DNA of 64,000 nt from Clostridia bacterium (GTDB lineage: Bacteria; Bacillota; Clostridia; Christensenellales; UBA1242): assembly GCA_016297915.1 (NCBI GenBank), contig JAEDFU010000004.1, positions 13,266-77,265 on the forward strand. The letters are read 5' to 3'. Positions 25,677-35,886 of this stretch are shown piece by piece. The first letter of the stretch is position 1. Each line of letters opens with the position of its first letter. Position numbers and translations under genes: made by a program. The notes beneath the pieces were generated by a model, which was not told where the DNA came from, ran no database searches, and saw only the letters and a list, made by a program, of their open reading frames with translations.

Positions 25677-27791
25677 TTATTTTTTGAGTTTTTTGGCACT
25701 ATCTAAAAGACCTTGCAAAGATGTTTTCTTTTTTGGTTCTGGTTTAGTCTCTTCAGCTGGTTTTTCTTCAGTCTTTGTTTCCTCAGTTTTGTCAGCGGAA
25801 GTTTCTTGTGATGTTTCTTTTTTGTCTACATCTTTGTCTTTTGTCGATTCTTTGTCCTCAACAGCTTTGATTGTGTCATCAATTGAATTAGCCAAATCAT
25901 TTTGATTGTCGATTAATTCTTTGTTTGTTTTTTCGATATCTTTTTGGATATTTGCAAGATTTGCAAATGGATTTGAGTATTGCTCAGCTTCCTTCTTTTC
26001 TCTTGCTTTGATTTCTTCAATATCCTTGTTGTACTCAGAGTTTTGTTTGTTTACTTCTCTAAGTTTGGATAGCAACTCATTTTCTTCGTTTTTGAGTTGT
26101 TCATCACGATTATCACTTGAAACTATATCGGCAATTGGATTTTTCTTTTGAGCTTTGACTTCGGTCTTTTCTTCCTCGTCATCCTCATCATCAAAATCCT
26201 CGTATTTTCTACGCTTTTTCTTATCAGCAACTCTTTGTCTAAATTCTGGAGTATTGAAGTAATCTCTAACATTATTGATAGCCTCAATCTCAGCAAGTCT
26301 AACCTTGATATCTTGTTCAAGTTTGAGGATATACTCTTGTTTAGCCTTGATATCAGCGTCTTGGTCAGCAACAAGCAATGTCATTTTGTCGATTTCTTCT
26401 TGCAAAATCTTAGATTTTTCTTCTTTTTCCTTAAGGATTGGTTCTTGTTGAGCTTGAATTTCTTTGTTAATTTGTCCCCAAACCTTGTTAGCATAAGTAC
26501 GACATTCACTCATCATATTTTCTTCGACTTGAGATTTTTTCTCTTTGATTTCTGCAGTAAGCGATGCAATATCTGAGTCCATCTCAGTTTGTTGTTTTTC
26601 AAAATTGACTTTGGAATATTCGTAGTCTTTTTCCAATTGTTGTTGTTTTTGTTGTTCTTCGTTATATCTCTTTTTTAGGTAGTTAGCCTCAATCTTAACT
26701 GATGTTGCATTTAATTGCTCAGTAAGAGATGCCATGTTTTCCCTAACGGCTTGAGATTTTCTCTCATAATCTTTGGTAACTTCGTCAAAAGCCTTTTGGA
26801 AGTTAAACATTTCTTGCTCTTTGGAGTTAATTCTCTCAGTTATTCCACGCTTAAAGTTAAAGTATTTTTCACCCTCTAACATAGCTCTATCTAGTAGCAA
26901 AGCACTCTCAACCCCAACTGGTTCAAAGTTAAAGTCCTCAAAGTGATTTGTGTTCATCTCTGCTTCTTCAGCTTCTTTTTGTTCTTGCAAAGCTCTCTTT
27001 TCGAGATATTCTTGCAATACTGGAATAGCCTCTCTAATTTCCTTTGGAGTAAACAAAACTTCGTAATCAACAAATGAAGGCATTGTTGAGCAGGCTTTGT
27101 TTAGATATCTTTCAAATTCATGGAATTCATAATACAAGTCAGCATATCTGCTTGATTCTAGCAATTTAAGAATAGTTGTTACAAACAAACCAATAAAGGT
27201 ATAAAATAGTGGGAACATGAATATTTCGAGTAGTCCCTCAAAAGTTCCGATTGTCTCGCCTGCAGTAGCACCACTGCCACTACCATATTGATTAAGTGGC
27301 GCACCATAAACAAATACAAATCCAAATAGCATTGTTAGCACAGATACCATGATTGTGATAAACATAACCGTATTTGAAATATTCTTGTATGCACTACTAC
27401 GAGTTGGTTGGTCAATACAGGAAACAGAGTTGATATACTCTGATGGTTGTCTATCTCTATTAAGCATGTATTCCTGCCAAGAATATCTTAGAGTCTTAGG
27501 AACTTGCTTAAACTTGTTGTTGACCTCAACCAAGTTATCTTCGTTAATAAATGGATTTTTCTTAAAATACCTATTAAATCCCGAAACACTATGCAAAAGT
27601 CTTGACTCATAAGTACGAGATATTAATACACAACAGATAATGATGCCTAGTAGGAACACAGCCAAAGACACATAAAGTACATATTGCAAACCCGATTGAG
27701 GGTCTGTACCACTGAAACTACCAATGGTTCTAAATACATTCATGATGCTGCCTACTAAGTTATCTGCCAAAAACTGACATACATTAGACAT
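25677..27791 (-). CDS. Three-helix membrane protein with long coiled coil (MotA/ExbB-like topology)
   Basis: 704 residues. Transmembrane helices lie at about 36-57, 141-163 and 188-211. The stretch from 180 (GETIGTFEGLLEI) through FPLFYTFIGLFVTTILKLL resembles the last two helices of MotA/TolQ/ExbB proton-channel proteins. Residues 265-630 are strongly charged heptad-rich coiled coil (E, K, Q, N). The last 80 are Lys/Glu/Thr/Pro-rich and disordered. A MotA-like membrane part with a long coiled-coil tail also describes ZorA of Zorya defence, but no ZorB-like OmpA partner or nuclease is adjacent. The family is not identified. AGGAG precedes the ATG. Confidence 0.65.
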   Translation of the reverse strand: MSNVCQFLADNLVGSIMNVFRTIGSFSGTDPQSGLQYVLYVSLAVFLLGIIICCVLISRTYESRLLHSVSGFNRYFKKNPFINEDNLVEVNNKFKQVPKTLRYSWQEYMLNRDRQPSEYINSVSCIDQPTRSSAYKNISNTVMFITIMVSVLTMLFGFVFVYGAPLNQYGSGSGATAGETIGTFEGLLEIFMFPLFYTFIGLFVTTILKLLESSRYADLYYEFHEFERYLNKACSTMPSFVDYEVLFTPKEIREAIPVLQEYLEKRALQEQKEAEEAEMNTNHFEDFNFEPVGVESALLLDRAMLEGEKYFNFKRGITERINSKEQEMFNFQKAFDEVTKDYERKSQAVRENMASLTEQLNATSVKIEANYLKKRYNEEQQKQQQLEKDYEYSKVNFEKQQTEMDSDIASLTAEIKEKKSQVEENMMSECRTYANKVWGQINKEIQAQQEPILKEKEEKSKILQEEIDKMTLLVADQDADIKAKQEYILKLEQDIKVRLAEIEAINNVRDYFNTPEFRQRVADKKKRRKYEDFDDEDDEEEKTEVKAQKKNPIADIVSSDNRDEQLKNEENELLSKLREVNKQNSEYNKDIEEIKAREKKEAEQYSNPFANLANIQKDIEKTNKELIDNQNDLANSIDDTIKAVEDKESTKDKDVDKKETSQETSADKTEETKTEEKPAEETKPEPKKKTSLQGLLDSAKKLKK

Positions 27792-27824
27792 AATTTTCTC
27801 CTAATTTCATTTTCTATATACATC

Positions 27825-27842
27825 TAGTATTATATCATACTA
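27825..27842 (-). promoter_or_regulatory. Palindrome over the -10 box of the membrane/coiled-coil gene
   Basis: TAGTAT/ATACTA, 6 bases each side, spans TGATATAAT, an extended -10 element (TATAAT at 27829-27834). No clear -35 box is seen. The palindrome could be an operator or a coincidence of an AT-rich promoter. Confidence 0.4.
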
Positions 27843-27920
27843 AACTCAATTTAACTAATAATTTTTAGCACAATTTCAAAAAATTTTATATTTTGACAAA
27901 ACATCATAAACTTTCCAATT

Positions 27921-30900
27921 CTAGTCGATTTCTATAAGTTTCCCTAGATAAAAAGAGTATAAATATTTTTTGTCAACTTGAGTATTTGTTGCTTTTTCAA
28001 AGGCTTGTTTATAAATTTCTAGTTGCAAAGCATAAGTTTTTTTGAGATACATTTCGTCTTTTGTGCGGTTAGTCTTGTAGTCAATTAGACACACTTTGCC
28101 GTCTTTGACAACAACCAAATCTATAATTCCCTGCACAATCACCTTAGTATTATTATCGCTATTTTTTACAATTTTATTATAGTTTTCTTGCATAATAAAT
28201 TGTTTTTCGGTGTATTTTTTGTCTGCGTTCAAAACTATTGGCGACAGAACTTCTATAGCCTTGCAAATGCTATCAATATCTATCTGTGTTGCACTTACTT
28301 GGTCTATCACATTTTCTCTTACAAGCCTATCTATCAAATCACTGATTTGTGCCTTGTTTTCGTCAAAATTTAGATTTTGCATAACACTATGATAAGCCGT
28401 CCCAATTTTAAGAAAATCTCTACTTTCGATTTTGTCCTCAGGGCTTAATGCATGAGGAACATAATTTAGATTTTCATAATCTTTTTGTTCATTAAGGATA
28501 TTTGTTACTGTATTTTTGATAGTAAAAGTCTCAAAGTTAGGCAAGGCTTTGGAGTTATTTTCAAAAATCTTTTTTAGCTCCAAATCCGCATTTTGAATAA
28601 TTACAGGCTCATTCCCTACACTTGAGTCGTCAACAATATCTTGTGCACTCAAAAACTTAATATCAAATTTACTATCTAAATCCTCACAACAAACAAAGTC
28701 TTTGCTTGATAAAAAGTTTGAATAATACACCTTTGGAATTGCTTTGAATATCATATCAAAGTAGTTCTTAGCATTGTAAACTTGCGACACAGCATTTTTT
28801 TCAAAGTTATCCAAGTTGTACTGACCTATTAGAGATAGCCTTTCTTTTGGTCTGGTCATTGCAACATAAAGTAGTCTAATTTCTTCGTTAAGTTCTGACT
28901 TTTTGTTGTCTATTTTGCAAGCGTTTCGCAATATAGTATCCTGCAAAGCCCTATCACTATTTGTATATTTAAGTCCAAAGCCAAAGTTATCGTTAATAAT
29001 TATATCGTTAGTGTCTTTGTTTATATTGAATTTTTTGCCCAGTCCACAAAAAATCACGGCTGGGAACTCAAGCCCTTTGCTATAATGAATTGTCATAATT
29101 TGGACAGCATTTCCGCCAGTTCCTACTTTTTGCAATTCGTTATCTACAGAAACAAAGTCGATAAAATCAATAAATTTATCTATGTTGTATCTGTAATTTT
29201 CGCCGTCAGCAAGAGACAAAAGTTCATTAATTTTAGCAATTCGTTCGTTGCCATTTGGCATGCTTTTGATCTTGGTCATAAGCGAAAAGTCATTCAAAAC
29301 TTTATTTAAAAACTCACTAATAGTATGAGAGTTTAGATACATTCTCATATTATCAACAAATTCAAAAAATGCGTGGAGTTTGACGGCAATTTCATCGTTA
29401 TTATCGTAGTTTGCAATTGCATCACAAAAATTGCTACAGTTGGAATAGTTTTTGATACTTATAAGTTGCAAATCTGTTAAGTCAAAAAGATGCTTGAGAA
29501 CTACAGCCAAAGATATCTCATCTTTGAGACTGCTCATAATCCTTACGCATGCTACACACAATTTAATCTCAAATGAATTATAAAAATCAGACGATATTAC
29601 GGCATTAACTGGGATTTGCATAGCACTAAGAGTATTAAAGAGTCTACCTACAAAAGTACCTCTTGACCTTACTATTATCGCTATATCTTTGAAGTCATAA
29701 TAAGTTCCGTCTTGTTTTTTGATTGTTCTGAGCTCGGCAATTTTGTTAGCTACAACTATGGCTTCTTTTTTTTCTAGCTCAACACTCTCCAAAGTCTCAT
29801 CGTCACCAGTACTAGAATTAATTATCTGCATATCGACAACGCATTTGTCTACCTTCTTGTCAGACTCAAATCTTGAATTTTGGCTATAGTTTATACCGAT
29901 TGTATTTTCGGTTATAAGTTTGTCGAATATTAAGTTATTAAACTCTAGAATGTTTTTGTCACTACGATAATTTTTGTTAAAGTTTATCACCTTGTTTTTG
30001 ATGCCGTCATTTGAAAATTTGTAGAACTTACTTACAAAAATTTTTGGTGAGGATTGTCTAAACGCATATATGCTTTGCTTAACATCCCCTATCATGTAAT
30101 AGTTGTCATCAGATGTAAGTTTGCTTACAATCTTTTCTTGCTTTTCGTTGATGTCTTGATACTCATCAAAGAACACAAACTGATATGTATCTTTTAGAAT
30201 ATTTTCTATTTTGGGATTTTCCAAAAGCTTGAGCATTTTGTCCTCAAGATCATTAAAGTCATTTGCGTTTTTCTTGTTTTTTTCTTGAGTGTATTTTTCC
30301 AAAGATTCAAAGCATAATTGTAGTAACAATTCAAGATTATCCTTAGAAGCAAGCAAATTTTGTTTGATTTCGTCAAAATCAAAGCTTATTAGACTGCTTT
30401 TGATTTGCTTAATGAGTTCCAGATAATCTTTGTTTAATTGGTCAACTTTTTCGTCAACATCCAATTCAAAAACACTGGCATTTTTGTCTTTTCTAGGTTT
30501 AGTTAGTGTCTCCAGAGAGCCTAAAATTTTGATAAATTGTTCAAAACTTTTTGACTCAGTGAGTCTTAACATATCTTGAATTCTATGCGACAAGAATTCA
30601 TAGTATTTAATAAGATCACTAGATCCTATTTCCTGAGCATAATCCATAAACTGTGACAAACGAATACTTATCATTTTGACTGAATAGTGCCACAAGTAGT
30701 CACATACAGGATTTGTATTAAGGTTCAAATCAAAGCTACTTTTTGTCCTCTCTATCCAATCTTTTTCATCAGCCTTATTTCTAAGATAATTAATCATGAT
30801 GAGGATAATCTTTTTGAGATTTTGCTCATTTCTTTTTGAATTGTAACTATCATATAGTTCAAAAAATCTATCGTCACTGTCTGCAATATGTTTTTCAAAA

Positions 30901-31328
30901 ACACTACTTACTGAGTTTTCTAACAAAAACTTGCTTTCTTTGTCCGAAAGCATCCTAAAGTCCGGACTCTCGTTTATTTCATAAAAGTACTTGATAATGA
31001 GTTTTTTGCAAACAGAATGCAATGTCCCTATTTCGGCAGAATTAATCAAATCTAGCTGTGAGTTCAAAAACTCCTTGTCTTTTTGGTCAACAGTTTTTAG
31101 TGCTTCGGTTATTTGATTAAATAACTTTTGCTTAATCTCTGTTGCTGCTGCATCCGTAAATGTCAAGACCAAGAGCTTTTTGACCGATACATGTTCGTTC
31201 AAAATTATTTGCATAAGCTTTTGTATCATTGTCGATGTTTTGCCAGAGCCAGCCGATGCGGAAACTAGTACATTTGAATTGGAACTATCCAGAAATAATT
31301 TTTGTTCTTCGTTAGGTGTATATGCCAT
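27921..31328 (-). CDS. addA: AddA helicase-nuclease subunit
   Basis: 1135 residues of a UvrD-type superfamily 1 helicase. Walker A is SASAGSGKTSTM near residue 23-34, Walker B is FFDEYQDIN near 386, later helicase motifs include MTIHYSKGLEFPAVIFCG and RLLYVAMTRPKERL. The C-terminal RecB-family nuclease has LIDYKTNR and the QLEIYKQA helix. With AddB it resects double-strand breaks and loads RecA. Its ATG overlaps the addB stop by one base, so the two are coupled. Confidence 0.96.
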   Translation of the reverse strand: MAYTPNEEQKLFLDSSNSNVLVSASAGSGKTSTMIQKLMQIILNEHVSVKKLLVLTFTDAAATEIKQKLFNQITEALKTVDQKDKEFLNSQLDLINSAEIGTLHSVCKKLIIKYFYEINESPDFRMLSDKESKFLLENSVSSVFEKHIADSDDRFFELYDSYNSKRNEQNLKKIILIMINYLRNKADEKDWIERTKSSFDLNLNTNPVCDYLWHYSVKMISIRLSQFMDYAQEIGSSDLIKYYEFLSHRIQDMLRLTESKSFEQFIKILGSLETLTKPRKDKNASVFELDVDEKVDQLNKDYLELIKQIKSSLISFDFDEIKQNLLASKDNLELLLQLCFESLEKYTQEKNKKNANDFNDLEDKMLKLLENPKIENILKDTYQFVFFDEYQDINEKQEKIVSKLTSDDNYYMIGDVKQSIYAFRQSSPKIFVSKFYKFSNDGIKNKVINFNKNYRSDKNILEFNNLIFDKLITENTIGINYSQNSRFESDKKVDKCVVDMQIINSSTGDDETLESVELEKKEAIVVANKIAELRTIKKQDGTYYDFKDIAIIVRSRGTFVGRLFNTLSAMQIPVNAVISSDFYNSFEIKLCVACVRIMSSLKDEISLAVVLKHLFDLTDLQLISIKNYSNCSNFCDAIANYDNNDEIAVKLHAFFEFVDNMRMYLNSHTISEFLNKVLNDFSLMTKIKSMPNGNERIAKINELLSLADGENYRYNIDKFIDFIDFVSVDNELQKVGTGGNAVQIMTIHYSKGLEFPAVIFCGLGKKFNINKDTNDIIINDNFGFGLKYTNSDRALQDTILRNACKIDNKKSELNEEIRLLYVAMTRPKERLSLIGQYNLDNFEKNAVSQVYNAKNYFDMIFKAIPKVYYSNFLSSKDFVCCEDLDSKFDIKFLSAQDIVDDSSVGNEPVIIQNADLELKKIFENNSKALPNFETFTIKNTVTNILNEQKDYENLNYVPHALSPEDKIESRDFLKIGTAYHSVMQNLNFDENKAQISDLIDRLVRENVIDQVSATQIDIDSICKAIEVLSPIVLNADKKYTEKQFIMQENYNKIVKNSDNNTKVIVQGIIDLVVVKDGKVCLIDYKTNRTKDEMYLKKTYALQLEIYKQAFEKATNTQVDKKYLYSFYLGKLIEID

Positions 31329-34300
31329 TATTTATCTCCTTTTAGTTCTTGTATAGTATCGACTGGTTTAACCACTCTATCGTTATCATTTAGATAGCCA
31401 CAAAGCCCACCAAATTCACAGTAATCACAAGCACTACTATTTTGAACTTTGAGCGGATGCGGATTTATGTCTCCATCTAAAATGTTTTGAGTAGCAACTT
31501 TGACTTGATTAATTGCAAAATTAACAAGAAAATCAAAGTCTGCACTATCAATACACATTTTAGTCAAAAATGAACTATTTTTGTAAAACTCGCCAGACTT
31601 AGTTGTTGACAAATTAATTACACTACTCTTGTAATTTGGCAATGTTAAATTATTATCCATTGCCAAAAGATTAGATTTGTCGCCATCAATTACGCCCGAA
31701 AATTTGTAATTTTGCTCACTTGCCTTAAATGAGTTTTTGATTGGCAGATAGAAAACTCCTACAGGATTTAGTTTGTTTTTATCCGCAAAAGCCTTGGCGT
31801 AAACTAGCAACTGAAGTTTTTTGCCACTTGCCACATCGGTGTAATTATCAAAACTACTATCTCCTGTCTTGTAGTCAATGACAATAAATTTGTTACCCCA
31901 AATGTCAACTCTATCAATAACGCCCTTGACACCAACTGGAACTCCTGCAATTTTGTCTGAAAAAGCATATTCCAAGTACTTTTTGTTTGGCTTAAAACTG
32001 CTTAGGGAAAGCTCGTTTTTGATAGCACCAATTATTCGCACTAATTCTTTTTTAAGCGATTTTAGGGCATAGTTATTAAGTGGCACTTCGAGCAAAAATT
32101 TGTATTTTGGGGACTGCAAGAGATTATCCAAATAATCAATTGCAAAAGTCTCTGCATCAAAGTCAAAATTATCTACTATCTTTGGAAGAGTATTTTTGAG
32201 TATTTCGTGAATCATATTTCCGATATCTTGTGGAGATAACTCACATTTTTGATTGACCTTTAGTCTTAGTCCATATCTAGCAAAATGTTTGTAAGGGCAA
32301 CTGTAATATGTTTCTATTTGGCTTACACTTGTTGAATTATTTGTAAACATATTGACATTTGGAATATTCCCTAGTTGTCTGGATTTGAAGTTATTGTCTA
32401 TAAGTTTATAGATATTCTCTTCACCACTCATTTCAACTAGCAAATTGAGTATCTTGTGAAAATTCTCGTTATCCTTGTAAATCTTGTAATTTTTGGTCAT
32501 GTTCAAAATATTATTAATAATTACATCGTGCGTTTGGTTATTAAACAAAACACTCTCCATATTGATTTGATATCTAGAACTATCCACAAAATCAAGATAG
32601 CCTGACATATTAACTATCTGAAGCCCACAAATATAACTTAAACTTTTAACAAGCGAATTTGGAAAAAGTTTGCCACCTGCTTCATTTTCAGGAAAGCTTA
32701 TTATAACGCCATTTTTTGCCTTTTGCATAGTATCAAAAAGTTTGTAGACTTTTCTTGCATTTAGCAGTGCAATAGTTGGATTGATTTTGTTACTATTAGG
32801 AAGTCTTGCAATCTCGTCATCGGACAAGAGTCCATTATCTATTTTGAGAGATGGGAGTTTCCCCTCATTACTGCCGAGAATATACAAATATTGATAATCA
32901 CTTATGTAACTAGTTTCAAAGTCGGCTATAAACAAAGTGTTGCTAGTAATTGGAGGCATCGTAATATTTGTTGCATCCAAATAAGATATCCAAGTCTCCA
33001 AAAACTCATCAAAGCAGGTTTCATCATCGCCAAAGACAGACTTGTAATCGTCGCATGCGTGATCAAACTTGTTTAGGACTTGATCAATAACTCGTGTGTC
33101 TATGGCGTTTAGTTTTGGAATATAATTTGAAATATATTTAGACAAATACTCCGTAATTTTGAATACGACATTATCAAAATAATCATTAATTGAATGTGTT
33201 TTTTTAGCAAAATCTTTGATTGAATTTATAAATTCAAAAAATCCAAGCAAGTTTTCGTCATCAGTCAAATCAGATTTCAAGCAAGCAAAACCTTTTCTTC
33301 CGCTTTTTCTGAGGCTCTCATCAAACTCACTAAGTTTGACAAAATCGAAATCAAATATTTTGTTTTTGATAATACACAAAATATCGCTTGCCACAAATTG
33401 CCCATCTAAGAGTTTGCAAATGTTTAAAATTAATCTTATGTACTCGTGCTCTGTAATGCTCGAACTTTGGTCTAGATAATATGGAATGTGATATAGTTGC
33501 AGTTCGTCTATAAGTAGTTTTTTGTAAAGCATCATACTTGGCACAACAATGGCAAAATCTCCAAAATTGCAATCACTATGGCATGTCTTATTATAAATAT
33601 CTGCTATAGCAAATTTAACCTCGTCGCAAGAATTATCAAAGCAGTTTACTGTAAACTTTGATATCATCTCCCCTGTTTTTTGAGGTGAATAAGCCAACAG
33701 ATTATTTGCAATAATATCATTATTTGTAATCTTGTCGATTGCAAAATTAAGTCCATTATACTTAAAACAATCTACAAGGTCAAAATATACTTTGTTAGTA
33801 AAAATATTTTTGTTATTTGAGTCTTTGCTATACGGACAAGTTATGTAAGTCTTATCGCTAAACCTTGCAATCTTGTAGATAATCTGCAAGTACAACTCAG
33901 TAAAGTCCTCAAAATCCACAAAATAAAAACAAGTATTTTTTAGATTGTCTCTATTTAGTGTATCTGCAAAAAGTTTGAGTCTATTAAAACTATCTGTGTA
34001 GTCGTTTTTCAAAAACTTTTCGTACTCAGAATATATAAGTTTTATGTCTTTTTGTTTTAGGTTTGCATAATCAGTGCTATCGGTCACATACATATCGTCA
34101 CAAGTGATATTACAGCTCTTATACAGACATATTGTTTCAAATAATTCGCTTGCAAAACCCATAGTGCTACTAACTTTGCCAAAAGTATGCAACTTGGATT
34201 TATTTTCAATAAGGAGTTTTTTGGTGAGTGCAATTCCCGATTGCTTGGACAAAATTTTTTGTGTTGGTGTACTTATCAAAAACTTTTTGGACAGACGAGA

Positions 34301-34492
34301 AATTGACATAACATCAATATCAAAAAAACAGCTCTCGCCAAGTTTGTCAAAAAGACTTTGTTCCAAACTAAACAAAGATCTATCTGGGGCAATTATTATG
34401 TGATGTTTTGATTTGTCTCTCGACTTCAAAATCTCAAATATTTTGGCGTTTAAATCTCTAGTCGTCAAACCTGCCAATATATGAATGTCCAT
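31328..34492 (-). CDS. addB: AddB helicase-nuclease subunit with Fe-S nuclease domain
   Basis: 1054 residues. The N-terminus is helicase-like. A Walker A glycine-lysine motif is not evident at ILAGLTTRDLN, so ATPase activity of this subunit is doubtful. The C-terminal nuclease has VDIWGNKFIVIDYKTG. The four-cysteine iron-sulfur pattern is complete: one Cys in YYSCPYKHFARYGL and three in CDYCEFGGLC. It pairs with AddA for break repair and Chi-type recognition. GGAG lies 8 bases before the ATG. Confidence 0.94.
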   Translation of the reverse strand: MDIHILAGLTTRDLNAKIFEILKSRDKSKHHIIIAPDRSLFSLEQSLFDKLGESCFFDIDVMSISRLSKKFLISTPTQKILSKQSGIALTKKLLIENKSKLHTFGKVSSTMGFASELFETICLYKSCNITCDDMYVTDSTDYANLKQKDIKLIYSEYEKFLKNDYTDSFNRLKLFADTLNRDNLKNTCFYFVDFEDFTELYLQIIYKIARFSDKTYITCPYSKDSNNKNIFTNKVYFDLVDCFKYNGLNFAIDKITNNDIIANNLLAYSPQKTGEMISKFTVNCFDNSCDEVKFAIADIYNKTCHSDCNFGDFAIVVPSMMLYKKLLIDELQLYHIPYYLDQSSSITEHEYIRLILNICKLLDGQFVASDILCIIKNKIFDFDFVKLSEFDESLRKSGRKGFACLKSDLTDDENLLGFFEFINSIKDFAKKTHSINDYFDNVVFKITEYLSKYISNYIPKLNAIDTRVIDQVLNKFDHACDDYKSVFGDDETCFDEFLETWISYLDATNITMPPITSNTLFIADFETSYISDYQYLYILGSNEGKLPSLKIDNGLLSDDEIARLPNSNKINPTIALLNARKVYKLFDTMQKAKNGVIISFPENEAGGKLFPNSLVKSLSYICGLQIVNMSGYLDFVDSSRYQINMESVLFNNQTHDVIINNILNMTKNYKIYKDNENFHKILNLLVEMSGEENIYKLIDNNFKSRQLGNIPNVNMFTNNSTSVSQIETYYSCPYKHFARYGLRLKVNQKCELSPQDIGNMIHEILKNTLPKIVDNFDFDAETFAIDYLDNLLQSPKYKFLLEVPLNNYALKSLKKELVRIIGAIKNELSLSSFKPNKKYLEYAFSDKIAGVPVGVKGVIDRVDIWGNKFIVIDYKTGDSSFDNYTDVASGKKLQLLVYAKAFADKNKLNPVGVFYLPIKNSFKASEQNYKFSGVIDGDKSNLLAMDNNLTLPNYKSSVINLSTTKSGEFYKNSSFLTKMCIDSADFDFLVNFAINQVKVATQNILDGDINPHPLKVQNSSACDYCEFGGLCGYLNDNDRVVKPVDTIQELKGDK

Positions 34493-34513
34493 GCGATTTT
34501 CTCCTACACTCCA

Positions 34514-34542
34514 ATTGTATCAAAAATCAGGACAAATTTCAA
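34514..34542 (-). promoter_or_regulatory. addBA promoter
   Basis: TTGAAA (34537-34542), 17 bases, TACAAT (34514-34519) on the minus strand, 22 bases before addB. Confidence 0.65.
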
Positions 34543-34548
34543 CAAAAC

Positions 34549-34797
34549 TCACCTTGATAATTTTTTTATTTCACGCTCTAGTTTGCTTATTTTTTGCAGA
34601 TATTTTTCTTCCAAACTAAGTTCGCAATTGCGTTTGATTAGCCTAACTAGTCCAAAAAACAGATTATTTATATCATCGTCAGAAACAATCCCGCTTGGAC
34701 TTTTGAACTTAAGAATTTGTTTATTTACAAAAAATACTCTGCCGTGTTTACAGATAAAATCGCTCTTTTTCATACATAAATTATTGACATTTATCAT
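34549..34797 (-). CDS. Small protein of unknown function upstream of addB
   Basis: 82 residues from the ATG at 34797, which has AAGGA 8 bases upstream. An earlier ATG gives 23 more residues but no good site. The sequence is basic, with a short strand-rich N-terminal half (GRVFFVNKQILKFKSPSG) and a C-terminal Lys/Glu helix (LEEKYLQKISKLEREIKKL). Cysteines are at residues 8, 16 and about 57. I recognise no family. It is 56 bases upstream of addB on the same strand and diverges from the next gene. Confidence 0.6.
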   Translation of the reverse strand: MINVNNLCMKKSDFICKHGRVFFVNKQILKFKSPSGIVSDDDINNLFFGLVRLIKRNCELSLEEKYLQKISKLEREIKKLSR

Positions 34798-34845
34798 ACA
34801 AATAATCCTTAGTTCATATAATTTAGAAAAAAACAGAGGGAAATT

Positions 34846-35805
34846 ATGCAAGAAAATTTTATACATATAATGTCCAAATCACCATGTTATATTTCAGTTA
34901 ACGGATGTGCAATTGGTTTGATTGATAACACTAATACAATGGAACTAGACTTTGTAACCAAGACAGACAAAGTATTTGTGAACTTTGAGCCTGTTACTTA
35001 CAAAAAAAGCCAACTACCCTATACTTTTGAACTAGACACAGCAAATAAGGTGCGTTGCCAAAACGAAAATGTGCTAGTTGTACCATTTCCAAACAACCAC
35101 TATGATGTAATTGTAAAGCCATTCGATATTAACCCAAATTTACAGACCAAAGCAATTCTAAATCAAAATATTGGAAATTATTATGTGACTATTACATCAT
35201 CGTCTATTAGCAATCTTACAATTTTTAGTGGAGCTAGCATTGTTTACAGTACAACTCTCCCATTGATTTCAAGTGCCAAGTGCGAACTAAAAAAAGGCAT
35301 TATTGTTGTCGAGGGCTATATAAATGACAACAGCTATTATTTGTTTATGATTGACTCAAGTAATTTGAAGGTGTTATTTAGCGACACTGTGTGCTCAATT
35401 AGTTCGGATGCGGACGAAATAATGGCACTCAAAAACCTACACGACATCTCACATCATTCAGTAGTATGCAAACTCAAGTTTTCCACCAAACAAAGCGAAA
35501 AATATCATGTCTATGAAAACAATACTTGCGGAATATGTCAAAGTATACTACTGCTTCCCAAGGATTTTTTGGAGTGCACTACAGTTGGTGACGAAAGCAA
35601 AATTAGAACCATGCTTTGTGACAATCTCAAAAACACCCCTGTTGCCAAATTCCAGAGTTACTTTGGAGAATTCAAACATGTGTTTTTAAACAGGCACAAT
35701 ATCTTGCAAGACAAAATTAATTATACTGTTATTGGAAGCAAATGCAAAAATTACAACTTTGTGCTAAGCGGTGGCAAAATAAAAGAAATAGAAGAAGTTT
35801 TTTGA
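34846..35805 (+). CDS. Protein of unknown function
   Basis: 319 residues, mostly predicted beta-strands, with no membrane segment or signal peptide. The N-terminus (SKSPCYISVNGCAIGLID...TKTDKVFVNFEPVTY) alternates short strands, like proteins built of small beta-sandwich repeats. A run of Asn, Ser and Thr continues to residue 190. I find no catalytic motif. GAGGG lies before the ATG and a TATAAT-like box 18-25 bases further upstream. Neighbours give no clue to function. Confidence 0.65.
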   Translation: MQENFIHIMSKSPCYISVNGCAIGLIDNTNTMELDFVTKTDKVFVNFEPVTYKKSQLPYTFELDTANKVRCQNENVLVVPFPNNHYDVIVKPFDINPNLQTKAILNQNIGNYYVTITSSSISNLTIFSGASIVYSTTLPLISSAKCELKKGIIVVEGYINDNSYYLFMIDSSNLKVLFSDTVCSISSDADEIMALKNLHDISHHSVVCKLKFSTKQSEKYHVYENNTCGICQSILLLPKDFLECTTVGDESKIRTMLCDNLKNTPVAKFQSYFGEFKHVFLNRHNILQDKINYTVIGSKCKNYNFVLSGGKIKEIEEVF

Positions 35806-35824
35806 TGGCGAACGATAATAATAT

Positions 35825-35854
35825 TTGCTTATTTGGCTGAGTTTGTTATATAAT
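35825..35854 (+). promoter_or_regulatory. Promoter of the zinc-peptidase pair
   Basis: TTGCTT (35825-35830), 18 bases, TATAAT (35849-35854). Its last 16 bases are identical to those of the ung promoter. Confidence 0.6.
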
Positions 35855-35886
35855 AAATATATAAATTGAATTTAAGGATAAGCAAA

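Noticed and set aside
25677..34492. Zorya-like defence island formed by the coiled-coil membrane protein and addAB.
   Set aside because: AddA and AddB are housekeeping repair proteins. No ZorB, ZorC/D or ZorE-like gene is present.
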